Assembly: GCF_013377785.1 (NCBI RefSeq)
Contig: NZ_JABXWT010000002.1
Location: 62,001-126,000, forward strand
Reading direction: 5' to 3'
Source of the DNA: Ruegeria haliotis
Lineage (GTDB): Bacteria > Pseudomonadota > Alphaproteobacteria > Rhodobacterales > Rhodobacteraceae
Length of the DNA stretch: 64,000 nt
Shown here: piece by piece, positions 8,760 to 17,247 of the stretch
Layout: the number at the start of each line of letters is the position of its first letter
Numbering within the stretch: position 1 is the first letter of the stretch
Position numbers and translations under genes: made by a program
Notes under the pieces: generated by a model
Databases searched by the model: none
Told to the model about the DNA's origin: nothing
What the model saw: the letters and a program-made list of their open reading frames with translations, nothing else

Positions 8760-9520
8760 GAAGCTTTCCCCAAGTAAGCTTCAATCACAGCCGGATGTGA
8801 TTGCACTTCGGCAGGCGTACCCAGCGCCAGTTCCGCCCCGTCTGCCATGGCCAGAACCCGGTCGGACACGCCGGACACCAACCCCATGTCATGCTCGACC
8901 ATTAGAACCGTAATTCCCATCTGCCGCCGGATATCATCAATCCACCACCGCATGCCCGTCGTCTCTTCGACCGACAAGCCCGAGGCGGGTTCGTCCAGCA
9001 GCAATAGTTTTGGATCGGTGGCCAGTGCGCGTGCGACCTCGACCACTTTGCGTACCCCGTAAGGGAGGCCTGAGATCATCTTATCGCGAAACGCCTGAAG
9101 ATCGAGAAAGTCGATTATTTCCTCAACTTTTTCTCGGTTGTCCAGCTCCTGACGTCGCGCTGAGCGGGTGAACAAGATCTCTGAAATGAGATTGGTCTTG
9201 CGATGTCGATGCCGTCCGACCAGCAGGTTTTGCAGGACTGTGGCGTGCTCGAACAGCTCGATGTTCTGAAAAGTACGGGCCACGCCATATGCCGCGACAC
9301 CCGAGGATTTCACCTGTAGCAGATCATGCCCGTCAAACTGGATCGATCCGGCAAAGGGATCGTAAAAGCGCGAGATCAAGTTGAATACGGTGGATTTGCC
9401 CGCGCCGTTGGGACCAACAATGGCGAATACCTCGCCTTCTTGAACTTCAAACGAAAGATCATTCACCGCCGTCAGGCCGCCAAACTTGAGGGTGACGTTT
9501 TCGAACTCTAGCAGGCTCAT
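8756..9520 (-). CDS. LivG-type ABC transporter ATP-binding protein
   Basis: The 254-residue ATPase starts MSLLEFENVTLKFGG at the ATG overlapping the permease stop (ATGA). The frame runs further upstream to 9616, but that stretch lies inside the permease gene. It has Walker A GPNGAGKST, VARTFQNIELF in the Q-loop region, and the LivG-type degenerate signature GLPYGVRKVVEVARAL in place of LSGGQ, then LLLLDEPASGLS. It works with the LivF-type protein to power the transporter. Confidence 0.92.
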   Translation of the reverse strand: MSLLEFENVTLKFGGLTAVNDLSFEVQEGEVFAIVGPNGAGKSTVFNLISRFYDPFAGSIQFDGHDLLQVKSSGVAAYGVARTFQNIELFEHATVLQNLLVGRHRHRKTNLISEILFTRSARRQELDNREKVEEIIDFLDLQAFRDKMISGLPYGVRKVVEVARALATDPKLLLLDEPASGLSVEETTGMRWWIDDIRRQMGITVLMVEHDMGLVSGVSDRVLAMADGAELALGTPAEVQSHPAVIEAYLGKAS

Positions 9521-10614
9521 CTCAGACGCTCCGTCTTGAGATAGGATTTCTGCCGTTTGAACATATCCTTGCGGTAGAAGGGGAACAGTTCGAACCAAGT
9601 GCGGATTTTCAGCCAACGGCCGTACATGCCCATGGGTTCGAACAGGATAAAGCCGATCAGGATCACGCCGAAGATGCCAAATTCCAGTCCCGGAATGGCG
9701 ACTGTACTTCCGCCGACCACAGCACCGATATATTCCTTTGAGATCGATAGAAACTGCGGCAAGAACCCGATAACAACGGCGCCAAGGAACGCTCCGTGGA
9801 TCGAGCCCAATCCGCCGATGACGACCATCATCAGCAGTTGGATCGATATCAGAACGCTGAAGGTTTCATTATTGAATGCCCCAGCGTAGAGGCCCATGAG
9901 CGCGCCAGCCCATCCCGTCACCGCGCACGAAAGTGCGAACGAGATTGTCTTGGTTTTGGCAATATCTACACCCATGGCCTGCGCAGAGACTTCGGAGTCG
10001 CGGACAGCGATGAAACTGCGACCCAGCGGGGCACGCAGCAGATTTATATAGCCGAGGGTGACCAGAACAGCGACGATCAGGACGAGCCAAAAGAACTGAT
10101 CCGGCGTCGCCCAACGGTCGACCAGATGACCGAAAATCTCTACGCCACCCAGATACTTGCCAGCAACTCCGCCGGTGATTGGCTCGGCCAGAACAATGAC
10201 GTCATCCATCAGAATGGACAGTGCCATCGTGAAGATTGCCAGATATATCCCGTGCAGACGCAAGGCAGGGATGGCGACAGTCACTCCGGCTATCCCGGTC
10301 AAAATACCGGCCAAAGGGAAAGCGATCAGAAAGGGCACGCCAGCTTCGATCAGGATCACGTTGGCATAACAGCCAAAGGCCAGAAAGGCGGCGTGGCCCA
10401 GGCTGATCTGACCTGTGTGCCCTGTCAGGATCATCAAACCCAGACCAGCGATAGCCCAGATCAGAACATTGGTCAGCTCACCCAGATAAAACTCATCAAG
10501 CCACCATGGCGCTGCCACAACCACGGCCAGAAGGATCAGGTATAGACCAAGTTGATACCGGTCTTTCCACGGTCTGATGTCTTGCATGTAGCCGGTTTTG
10601 AAAACGATCCGCAT
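9517..10614 (-). CDS. LivM-type ABC transporter permease
   Basis: The 365-residue protein has eight to ten hydrophobic segments and the LivM family marks TGHTGQISLGHAAFLAFG near residue 64 and LHGIYLAIFTMAL near 125. It forms the membrane channel with the LivH-type partner encoded upstream. The ATG lies three bases after the partner's stop codon and its own stop overlaps the livG-type start. A charged cytoplasmic tail (FYRKDMFKRQKSYLKTERLR) ends the protein. Confidence 0.92.
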   Translation of the reverse strand: MRIVFKTGYMQDIRPWKDRYQLGLYLILLAVVVAAPWWLDEFYLGELTNVLIWAIAGLGLMILTGHTGQISLGHAAFLAFGCYANVILIEAGVPFLIAFPLAGILTGIAGVTVAIPALRLHGIYLAIFTMALSILMDDVIVLAEPITGGVAGKYLGGVEIFGHLVDRWATPDQFFWLVLIVAVLVTLGYINLLRAPLGRSFIAVRDSEVSAQAMGVDIAKTKTISFALSCAVTGWAGALMGLYAGAFNNETFSVLISIQLLMMVVIGGLGSIHGAFLGAVVIGFLPQFLSISKEYIGAVVGGSTVAIPGLEFGIFGVILIGFILFEPMGMYGRWLKIRTWFELFPFYRKDMFKRQKSYLKTERLR

Positions 10615-10617
10615 GTC

Positions 10618-11493
10618 CTAGACCTTTTTGACCCGAACCTGGCTGAACAGCCCATTGGGGCGAAAGATCAGAACTGCCAGAAGTAATGCGTAGGGGGCAA
10701 TCTGGCTGTAACCTGCCGCAATGTACCGACTGGCAAAAGGTTCGATGACTCCGACGATCAATCCTCCGGCCAAAGCGCCGGGCAGGCTGCCGAACCCACC
10801 GATCACAGCGGCGGCAAAAGCCTTGATCCCCAGCAGGCCCGTGGTCGGATCTACAGATCCTTTTGCGGCAAACAAGATGCCGGCAATACCGGCTACGATA
10901 CCGGCAAGCGCCCAGATGAACCCCTGAACGCGTTTGACGGGAATACCCATGTAATACGCGGCCAGCTGGTTTTGGGATGCACCCTGCATGGCCAGTCCAA
11001 GCTTGGTTTTGCTGAAGAAGACATAAAGACCCCAGGTCAGCGCAACGGTCACTATGATAACCGCCACATCCTCCATCCCCAGGACCAACTCGCCAACACG
11101 GACTTCCTTGCCAGCCAGCGGGTTTTGCAAGGTCTGCGGTTCATGGCCCCAGATCAGTCCGGCGACGAAGCGGATCACAAAACCCAAAGCAATGGTTAGA
11201 ATAACGACGGCGGTCTGACTTTCGCCAAACAGGCGGCGGATGATCAGGCGGTCCAAAAGGTATCCCAGTGCGCCCATAATCCCCAGTGAGATTGGCAGGG
11301 CCAGCCAAAACGGCAAACCCATGTATTCAGTGTTCGTCAGGCCGATCGTCACAAACGCGCCCAACATCATGAAATCGCCCTGCGCGAAGTTCACCGCCTC
11401 GGTCGCCTTGTAGATCAATACAAACCCTAGCGCGATCAGGCCATAGACACACCCATTCGCCAGCCCGCTGATCAACAGCTGCGCGTTATCCAA
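10618..11493 (-). CDS. LivH-type ABC transporter permease (TTG start)
   Basis: This 291-residue protein has the LivH pattern: GLANGCVYGLIALGFVLIYKAT near the N-terminus, NFAQGDFMMLGAF, and KAFAAAVIGGFGSLPGALAGG near residue 225. No in-frame ATG is available; a TTG at 11493 follows a strong GGGGAGGAC at the right spacing. It is the first gene of the minus-strand operon, with 75 bases separating it from the MDR gene upstream, so a promoter must lie there or further back. Confidence 0.92.
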   Translation of the reverse strand: MDNAQLLISGLANGCVYGLIALGFVLIYKATEAVNFAQGDFMMLGAFVTIGLTNTEYMGLPFWLALPISLGIMGALGYLLDRLIIRRLFGESQTAVVILTIALGFVIRFVAGLIWGHEPQTLQNPLAGKEVRVGELVLGMEDVAVIIVTVALTWGLYVFFSKTKLGLAMQGASQNQLAAYYMGIPVKRVQGFIWALAGIVAGIAGILFAAKGSVDPTTGLLGIKAFAAAVIGGFGSLPGALAGGLIVGVIEPFASRYIAAGYSQIAPYALLLAVLIFRPNGLFSQVRVKKV

Positions 11494-11568
11494 ACTGTCC
11501 TCCCCATGCCGGTTGTCTGGCGTTCGAACGACCCGCGGATTTTGTCCGATGCGCGGGGGCTGGTTCTA

Positions 11569-12597
11569 CTATGGCGTGATTATCACCTTTCCGTCACTCT
11601 TTTTCAGCGCAGCAGCCAGATTTGGCATAAGATTTCTAAGGGTAAGCCGTTCAGACACATCGGTTTTCCACCGCCCATCAGCAAAGCGCGCCTGCACTTC
11701 GGTGACTACGCGCATCTGGTCTGCCGGAGGTGTGGACATCATCCACTGGGTCAACCAAAAGCCTTCGATCCGCTTGCCCATAAAGATAAGTTGTCCAGTT
11801 TGCGTCAACGTCGGCGCGTCGCTGCCAAGCTTGCCGTAACAAACCCAGCGCGCCCGATTGGGCATGGCACAGAATAGCTGTTCCGAGAGTTGATCCATCA
11901 CGGCGTCGAGAAAGACGCGTGGTTTCAATGTGGCGCTGATGTCTGCGAATTTTTGGACAACGTCGGCGTCGGTAGTTACTAAAACCTCAGCCGCTCCAAG
12001 CTGCTTGAGCGTTTCCACAGTCTCTGTACGGCGTACCAATGCGATGGGTTTCAACCCCAGATCCCGTCCAAGGCTGCACATCAACTTACCCAGCTGGCTG
12101 GTCGCGGCAGAGATCACAAACGCGTCGCCATCCTCTTTGGCCATGTCGACCATGGCCATCGCCGTTAATGGATTGATGATCTGAGCAGCCCCGTCATCGT
12201 CAGAGATGTCCGGACGCAAAGGAATGCACATTTGCATTTGGGTAACGACATATTCGGCCCAGGCCCCGGACCCTGCCGCAACAAATGCGACGCGCAGGTC
12301 CTGCAGGGCTTCGGCGCCCTTGCCAGCGGCAACCACGTCACCACATCCTTCGAAACCTGCTGGCGTACCCTGGACTCGTGGCTGCCCATATTCACCCTTG
12401 ATGAAATGTAGATCCGAAGGGTTCACAGACGCCGTCCGCAATCTGATCAAAACCTGTCCCGGACCCGGCTCCGGTATCGGAAGTTCCGCTTCGGTCAGCC
12501 AGTCGGCTGCATTTTCGATCACCGGTCCGGTCATCGTTCCGGAATATCCGTCGTGTTTCAGAATGGTCGCAAACATAGAAGCAGGCAGAGTGGTCAT
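11569..12597 (-). CDS. Zinc-independent MDR-family oxidoreductase (quinone/enoyl reductase-like)
   Basis: The 342-residue protein has the medium-chain dehydrogenase layout: a GroES-like N-terminus with ASVNPSDLHFIKGEYG near 45-60, a GFEGCGDVVAAG turn, and an NADP-binding Rossmann fold. The cysteine ligands of zinc alcohol dehydrogenases are absent. The pattern is closest to mitochondrial-type 2-enoyl thioester reductases and quinone oxidoreductases. The nucleotide loop reads ATSQLGKL rather than GxGxxG. The ATG at 12597 is preceded by TTTTTGAGG; longer readings would need a TTG. It lies upstream of the Liv-type operon on the same strand and could be co-transcribed. Confidence 0.8.
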   Translation of the reverse strand: MTTLPASMFATILKHDGYSGTMTGPVIENAADWLTEAELPIPEPGPGQVLIRLRTASVNPSDLHFIKGEYGQPRVQGTPAGFEGCGDVVAAGKGAEALQDLRVAFVAAGSGAWAEYVVTQMQMCIPLRPDISDDDGAAQIINPLTAMAMVDMAKEDGDAFVISAATSQLGKLMCSLGRDLGLKPIALVRRTETVETLKQLGAAEVLVTTDADVVQKFADISATLKPRVFLDAVMDQLSEQLFCAMPNRARWVCYGKLGSDAPTLTQTGQLIFMGKRIEGFWLTQWMMSTPPADQMRVVTEVQARFADGRWKTDVSERLTLRNLMPNLAAALKKSDGKVIITP

Positions 12598-12778
12598 TAG
12601 GTGCATCCTCAAAAAGTTCAGATTTAGCGCGCAATGACGACAGCAATAATTCGGCTATTTTCCGAGAATTTCTCTGCGCAGCGCAAACGCGAAATTGGAA
12701 ACAGCCAAACAAAAGGCACGCGCTGCGTCAATTGAACTGTTCTCTAACGTGGCGGCACCTCTGATGGCGCCGGGGCAG

Positions 12779-12801
12779 GGGCCGACCCGCAGGATCGGCC
12801 C
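12779..12801 (-). terminator. Hairpin after the Ala-rich membrane protein gene
   Basis: GGGCCGA (12779-12785) pairs with TCGGCCC (12795-12801) about 10 bases downstream of the gene's stop on the minus strand. No T run follows, so it may stabilise the 3' end rather than terminate. Confidence 0.35.
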
Positions 12802-12810
12802 GTTGGCTTT

Positions 12811-13335
12811 TTACTGTTGTGTCAACAGGTTGCGTAGTTCCTGAATTTTTTCAACAATCGTCTCTGGCGAAGCTTTGATGCCGTCGAGGATCTGGATTGC
12901 CTGAGTCTTCACCTCTTGCGTCAGTGAACTTTCCTGAACCGAAGCGACAATGGCGTCATAGTCGAACTGCTGGGCGGTCAATGTGCCATCCTGAATCCAG
13001 GAATTGAACAGCTCTTGCCCCTGACCGGCCAGAGCGGCGACCTGATCACCGGCCTGTTCTGCAGTGTCCGAAGCCTGATCTGCGATCGAAGACGCGGCTT
13101 CCGAGGCTTGATCCGTCAGCGAGGACGCGGCATCGCTGGCTTGTTCAGTGGCCGATTCCAAGGCTTCGGTCGTGGCCTCCTGTGCGGCTGTTGCTGCCTC
13201 GTTCACTGCCTCACTGGCATCTTCCGCCGCAGATTGCAGCTGCTCGGCTGGCGTTTGCTCGCCTTGGTTGAGATAGTAATATCCGCCAGCACCGATCGCG
13301 GCGATGACGATTGCTAGGATAAGAGTGCGCGACAT
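12811..13335 (-). CDS. Ala-rich, membrane-anchored repetitive protein
   Basis: I do not recognise a named family. The 174-residue product starts MSRTLILAIVIAAIGAGGYYYL, a single membrane anchor or uncleaved signal, then about 85 residues of low-complexity Ala/Ser/Glu/Thr/Gln sequence (roughly 35-120) with repeating units such as TDQASEAASSI and ADQASDTAEQA, the 11-residue spacing of amphipathic apolipoprotein-like or LEA-like helices. A globular C-terminus follows (SWIQDGTLTAQQFDYDAI onward). AAAGGAGA precedes the ATG at 13335; the open frame continues upstream through the tRNA gene and is not coding there. It is probably a periplasmic or envelope protein facing outward from the inner membrane. 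Confidence 0.7.
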   Translation of the reverse strand: MSRTLILAIVIAAIGAGGYYYLNQGEQTPAEQLQSAAEDASEAVNEAATAAQEATTEALESATEQASDAASSLTDQASEAASSIADQASDTAEQAGDQVAALAGQGQELFNSWIQDGTLTAQQFDYDAIVASVQESSLTQEVKTQAIQILDGIKASPETIVEKIQELRNLLTQQ

Positions 13336-13596
13336 GTGTGTCTCCTTTGGAAAATGTGTCGCCGGGGATGATCTAAAACTAACTGTATGCAAAGGGGAAT
13401 TCCCGGAAAATCTCAGCATAAGGCAAGCATGAGCCATGCTACGCTGATCCGGCTTGATACCCGCGGCGATATCACGCCAACACATGTGTGCGAGGTCGAT
13501 TTTATACTGCACACCCCTTGTAACCGTCACATTCAACGGCCCACAGGTATGTTTTGCAATTTGGTGGTCTTTAGGAAGGAAGCAACTCGGGAAGAG

Positions 13597-13686
13597 TGGC
13601 GGAGAGACAGGGATTCGAACCCTGGGTGGGCTTGCACCCACAACGGTTTTCGAGACCGCCCCGTTCGACCACTCCGGCACCTCTCC
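13597..13686 (-). tRNA. tRNA-Ser (anticodon CGA), CCA encoded
   Basis: On the minus strand the cloverleaf starts GGAGAGG at 13686 and its partner TCTCTCC ends before a G discriminator at 13600 and a genomic CCA at 13597-13599. The anticodon loop is CTCGAAA, giving CGA for UCG codons. A long variable arm (GTGGGTGCAAGCCCAC) marks it as class II serine tRNA. The T arm reads CAGGGTTCGAATCCCTG. Confidence 0.96.
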
Positions 13687-13809
13687 GCGGGGGTCTGTGA
13701 GGGGGGGATTTAGTGGTGAACGCGCAAGGGTGCAAGCAGAAAATTCGGGAAATCCAGAAAGCCCGGATTTCCCATTGCCTGCGGGCATAAATCACCTAGG
13801 CTGATAGGC

Positions 13810-14652
13810 ATGACTTATCTTGCACAGCGTTTCGCTCTTTCGTTTCTTGTGCCGTTGATGGCACTTGTTCTGATCCCACTTCAGGTCGCGGCGGCCAGCC
13901 GTGACCGGATTGAGGCGTTTTTGACAACGACGGGGTTTGATGTGGCCTTGGAAAGCATCGCGTTTGCGTCGGGGTCGGCTCCGCAGATGTTGGGTATTGA
14001 TCCCGACGGGTTCGGGTCCGACTGGACGCGCCTGACGGAAGAGGTTTTCGACACCGAAGGCATGCATCAAACCGCCGTGTCGATCCTCGAACAAACCCTC
14101 AGCGACGAAGCCTTAACACATGCGGTCGAATTCTACGCCTCGGATCTGGGGCAGCGGCTTGTCGAAGCTGAGAATGCCGGGCACATGAATGAAGATGACG
14201 AGGCCAAACAACGCGAGGGGCAGGAGATTGTTGCCGCTCTGATTCAGGACGGCTCGCAGCGGGTCGAAAGCTTCAAGCGGATGAATCGCGCGATTGATTC
14301 CAGTGGAACTGCGTTGCGGGCCCTGCAAGAGATCCAGCTTCGGTTCCTGCTGGCGGCCAGCGCATCCGGCGTCATTGATTTGCAACTTGGCGCGGATGAA
14401 CTGCGCCAGATGATGAAGCGGAACGAAGCCGGGATGCGTCAGTCGCTGCAATTGTCGGCGCTGGCGGGCGCAGCGTACACTTATCAGGGTTTTTCGGACA
14501 GTGACGTCGATGCCTATGTCGCGGCACTGGAGCAGCCATTGATGCAAGAGGTGTATGAACTGTTGAACGCCATTCAATACGAAATCATGGCTAAGCGGTT
14601 CGAGGTTTTGGCCGCCCGAATGGCCGAGTTGCATCCTGCTCAGGACATATGA
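13810..14652 (+). CDS. DUF2059 domain protein, first of a tandem pair
   Basis: The 280-residue product has an N-terminal signal sequence (cleavage likely after VAAA near residue 29). It carries a DUF2059 region around 85-135, with LSDEALTHAVEFYASDLGQRLVEAE, whose FYxSxxGQxLV core is the family mark. DUF2059 proteins are exported, mostly helical and of unknown function. Its stop overlaps the next start (ATGA), and the next gene encodes a related protein, so the pair probably arose by duplication and is translated together. No lipobox cysteine is visible. Confidence 0.75.
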   Translation: MTYLAQRFALSFLVPLMALVLIPLQVAAASRDRIEAFLTTTGFDVALESIAFASGSAPQMLGIDPDGFGSDWTRLTEEVFDTEGMHQTAVSILEQTLSDEALTHAVEFYASDLGQRLVEAENAGHMNEDDEAKQREGQEIVAALIQDGSQRVESFKRMNRAIDSSGTALRALQEIQLRFLLAASASGVIDLQLGADELRQMMKRNEAGMRQSLQLSALAGAAYTYQGFSDSDVDAYVAALEQPLMQEVYELLNAIQYEIMAKRFEVLAARMAELHPAQDI

Positions 14653-15452
14653 TGAGGCTGGTCGCACTTCTATCGGCATTCCTGATCTGGGGCATGCCGC
14701 TGTCTGCCAATGAAAAGGTGGATCGGCTGGCGCGGGCCATGGACCTAAGCCAGGTTATGCAAATTCTGGCCAGCGAAAGTCAGGATCAGCGCCGCGACTT
14801 GGACGAAACGATCCTGGACAATGCTGGCGGCGCGTTTTTTCAAGCGCAGGTCGAGGATATTTATGACCCGGTCTGGATGCGCGAGCAGATGACCGATGCC
14901 ATCGAGCAAGGATTGACGGACACGCAATTGGATCAGGCCATCCTGTTTTTCGAAAGCGATCTGGGCCAGACAATTGTTTCGCTTGAAAACTCGGCGCGTC
15001 AGGCCATTTCGGACGAGGCTATCGAAGAGATGGCCCGAGAAACCTATGAGGCCACCACTCGCGATTCCGAGCTCTTTGTATTGGTGGATGAGTACATTCA
15101 GGCCAACGACCTGATTGAGCAAAATGTACAAGGGGCGCTGAGCGCCGATTTCAGTTTCTTCAAAGGCCTCGATCAAGATACGTTGACCGATGACGGGGAG
15201 CTGCTGGCAGAGCTCTTGTCACAAAAGGACAGCATGACAGCTGAGACAACGATCTGGCTTTATTCTTTCCTGCTATTGGCCTATCGACCTCTGGACGAGG
15301 TTCAGATGCGTGAGAATATAGCGTTTTCCCGAACCGATACCGGGCGCGCCTTGAATGAGGCGCTGTTTGACGGGTTTGACCGAATGTTTGACAGTATTTC
15401 CTATAGGCTCGGCGCGACCGTGGCGCAGGTGCTCAGGGGGTCGGACTTGTAA
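14649..15452 (+). CDS. DUF2059 domain protein, second of a tandem pair
   Basis: The 267-residue product has a short signal peptide (MMRLVALLSAFLIWGMPLSA, cut near residue 20). Its DUF2059 stretch is near 95-125, with LTDTQLDQAILFFESDLGQTIV, parallel to the motif in its upstream neighbour. The two overlap by four bases. Function is unknown; both are likely periplasmic. The rplU promoter begins only 14 bases after the stop. Confidence 0.75.
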   Translation: MMRLVALLSAFLIWGMPLSANEKVDRLARAMDLSQVMQILASESQDQRRDLDETILDNAGGAFFQAQVEDIYDPVWMREQMTDAIEQGLTDTQLDQAILFFESDLGQTIVSLENSARQAISDEAIEEMARETYEATTRDSELFVLVDEYIQANDLIEQNVQGALSADFSFFKGLDQDTLTDDGELLAELLSQKDSMTAETTIWLYSFLLLAYRPLDEVQMRENIAFSRTDTGRALNEALFDGFDRMFDSISYRLGATVAQVLRGSDL

Positions 15453-15465
15453 CGCCGCTTAGGTG

Positions 15466-15494
15466 TTGACTTTCATCTGCAATCTATGGATAAG
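15466..15494 (+). promoter_or_regulatory. Probable rplU-rpmA promoter
   Basis: TTGACT at 15466-15471 and GATAAG at 15489-15494 are 17 bases apart, about 165 bases before rplU, leaving a long 5' leader that could carry regulatory structure. Confidence 0.45.
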
Positions 15495-15660
15495 CGCGCA
15501 TCCCGGCCGGTTTTCCGCGCCGGGTATCGTTATTATTTGACCCATGGGGATCACCCTCGGGTCGTCATCACGCCCATGAAAGGGCGCGCTGTTCGAGGTG
15601 GCGAAAGCCGGCAACACCCTGACGGGGACCACAGAACGCGGGAATGAAAAGGAAAGACGC

Positions 15661-16263
15661 ATGTTTGCGGTCCTCAAGACTGGCGGCAAGCAGTACAAGG
15701 TTCAGGCGGGCGATGTGCTCCGTGTTGAAAAGCTGGCTGCCGATGCAGGTGAAAAAGTTCAATTCAACGACGTACTGATGCTGGGCGGTGACGCACCGGT
15801 TGTTGGCGCGCCGTTTGTCGATGGTGCGGCCGTTCAGGCCGAAGTGGTCGAACAGATCAAAGGTGACAAGGTCATCAAGTTCGTCAAACGCCGTCGTAAG
15901 CACAGCTCGAAGCGTACAGTTGGCCACCGTCAGAAGCTGACTCTGGTCAAGATCACCGACATCCTGTCGTCGGGTGCTGACAAGTCGGGCATCAAGGTTG
16001 CAACCGGTTCGGCTCCGGCTGGCGAAGCTGCCCCGGCGGCGAAGCCTGCCAAGAAAGCTCCTGCGAAAGCAGAAGCACCAGCCGCTGACGATCTGACCGC
16101 ACTGACCGGAGTTGGCCCTGCCGCAGCCAAGAAGCTGGCCGAAGCAGGCATCGAGAGCTTTGCCGCTCTGGCTGCCTTGTCGGATGAGCAGATTGCTGCT
16201 ATCGAAGCGGTCAAAGTGAAACCCGAATGGGTTGAGCAGGCCAAAGATTTGGCTAAAGGCTAA
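15661..16263 (+). CDS. rplU: 50S ribosomal protein L21 with C-terminal helix-hairpin-helix extension
   Basis: Residues 1-103 are ordinary L21: [14 protein letters not shown] at the start, [16 protein letters not shown] near 77-91. L21 binds 23S rRNA in the large subunit. Residues 115-142 form an Ala/Lys/Pro linker, and 143-200 add a helix-hairpin-helix-like domain ([17 protein letters not shown]). The total of 200 is nearly twice the usual length. The frame is open upstream to 15598, but the ATG at 15661 aligns with L21 starts and follows AAGGAAAG. rpmA follows after 11 bases. Confidence 0.96.
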   Translation: MFAVLKTGGKQYKVQAGDVLRVEKLAADAGEKVQFNDVLMLGGDAPVVGAPFVDGAAVQAEVVEQIKGDKVIKFVKRRRKHSSKRTVGHRQKLTLVKITDILSSGADKSGIKVATGSAPAGEAAPAAKPAKKAPAKAEAPAADDLTALTGVGPAAAKKLAEAGIESFAALAALSDEQIAAIEAVKVKPEWVEQAKDLAKG

Positions 16264-16274
16264 GGAGAGAGAGA

Positions 16275-16544
16275 ATGGCACATAAAAAAGCTGGCGGTTC
16301 CTCCCGTAACGGTCGCGACTCTGCTGGTCGCCGCCTTGGCGTGAAACTGTATGGTGGCCAGGCGGCTATCCCGGGCAACATCATCGTGCGTCAGCGCGGC
16401 ACCAAGTTTTGGCCGGGCGAAGGCGTAGGTATGGGCAAAGATCACACGATCTTTGCAACCATTGATGGCGCCGTGAAGTTTCACAAGGGTCTCAAAAACC
16501 GCACCTTTATTTCGGTCCTGCCAGTGGCGGAGGCCGCAGAGTAA
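16275..16544 (+). CDS. rpmA: 50S ribosomal protein L27
   Basis: The 89-residue product begins [20 protein letters not shown], the conserved L27 N-terminus that reaches the peptidyl transferase centre, with no cleavable pre-sequence. AAGGAGAGAG precedes the start. The rplU-rpmA order is conserved, and obgE follows a little downstream, as in many bacteria. Confidence 0.98.
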   Translation: MAHKKAGGSSRNGRDSAGRRLGVKLYGGQAAIPGNIIVRQRGTKFWPGEGVGMGKDHTIFATIDGAVKFHKGLKNRTFISVLPVAEAAE

Positions 16545-16577
16545 GCCGAAACCCAGAGGTTTAAGAAAAATTCATGG

Positions 16578-16606
16578 GGGACCGGCACAAAGTGCCGGTC
16601 CCTTTT
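16578..16606 (+). terminator. Rho-independent terminator after rpmA
   Basis: GGGACCGGCAC (16578-16588) pairs perfectly with GTGCCGGTCCC (16592-16602) around an AAA loop, followed by TTTT. Confidence 0.92.
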
Positions 16607-16638
16607 CTCGTTTTAACGCAGTCGTGATTGAAAAACCG

Positions 16639-17247
16639 ATGACAGTCGCAACCACCAGTTTCCTGATCTTTGCCGCCAGTCAGGTCGGCACACCGGGACC
16701 GGCCAACATGGTCCTGCTGGGAACAGGTGCGCGTTACGGTTTTCGGGCGGCACTGCCGTTTGTGGCTGGCGTCGTTCTGGGCAAACAGTTGATCATCTGG
16801 CCCGTGGGTTTTGGATTGTTGCAGCTGGCTGAACAGGCACCGGCGATTTTTGCCGTTCTGAAATACGCCTCGGCGGCATATATCTGCTGGCTTGCGTGGA
16901 AAATTGCCAATCTGCGGTTGTCACGCAATGAAACGGATGCTGCCGTTCCGGGATTTTGGGCGGGATTAATCGTTCATCCCCTTAATCCAAAGGCTTGGGC
17001 GATGATTATCGCCGGCTTTACCGGCTTTGTTGCCGCAGGGACTTCCAGTTTTGACGCAACGCTCACGATCGCTCTCTGTTTGTTATTCTGTCAGGTGTTG
17101 CTGCATCCAATCTGGACTTTTGCCGGGGATAGAATTGCCCACACGGTTGAAGGACGGCCGTTGGAAAAATATCTGATGTGGACGTTAGCCAGTCTTACTG
17201 TTGCGTCCGTATTTTTTGTGTTGTTCGGAGGAGGAACGCACTCATGA
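16639..17247 (+). CDS. LysE-family translocator
   Basis: This 202-residue membrane protein has five to six hydrophobic segments and the LysE/RhtB opening pattern, with SQVGTPGPANMVLLGTGARYG near residues 14-34 (TPGPANM is the conserved core). The family exports amino acids or related metabolites across the inner membrane. A GTG at 16624 would add five residues; neither start has a strong ribosome-binding site and I prefer the ATG. Its stop overlaps the GNAT start by ATGA, so the two are coupled. Confidence 0.82.
   Translation: MTVATTSFLIFAASQVGTPGPANMVLLGTGARYGFRAALPFVAGVVLGKQLIIWPVGFGLLQLAEQAPAIFAVLKYASAAYICWLAWKIANLRLSRNETDAAVPGFWAGLIVHPLNPKAWAMIIAGFTGFVAAGTSSFDATLTIALCLLFCQVLLHPIWTFAGDRIAHTVEGRPLEKYLMWTLASLTVASVFFVLFGGGTHS

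Noticed and set aside
13336..13788. N-terminal extension of the Ala-rich protein to 13788
   Set aside because: The extension would run through the tRNA-Ser gene, and AAAGGAGA marks the ATG at 13335 as the real start.
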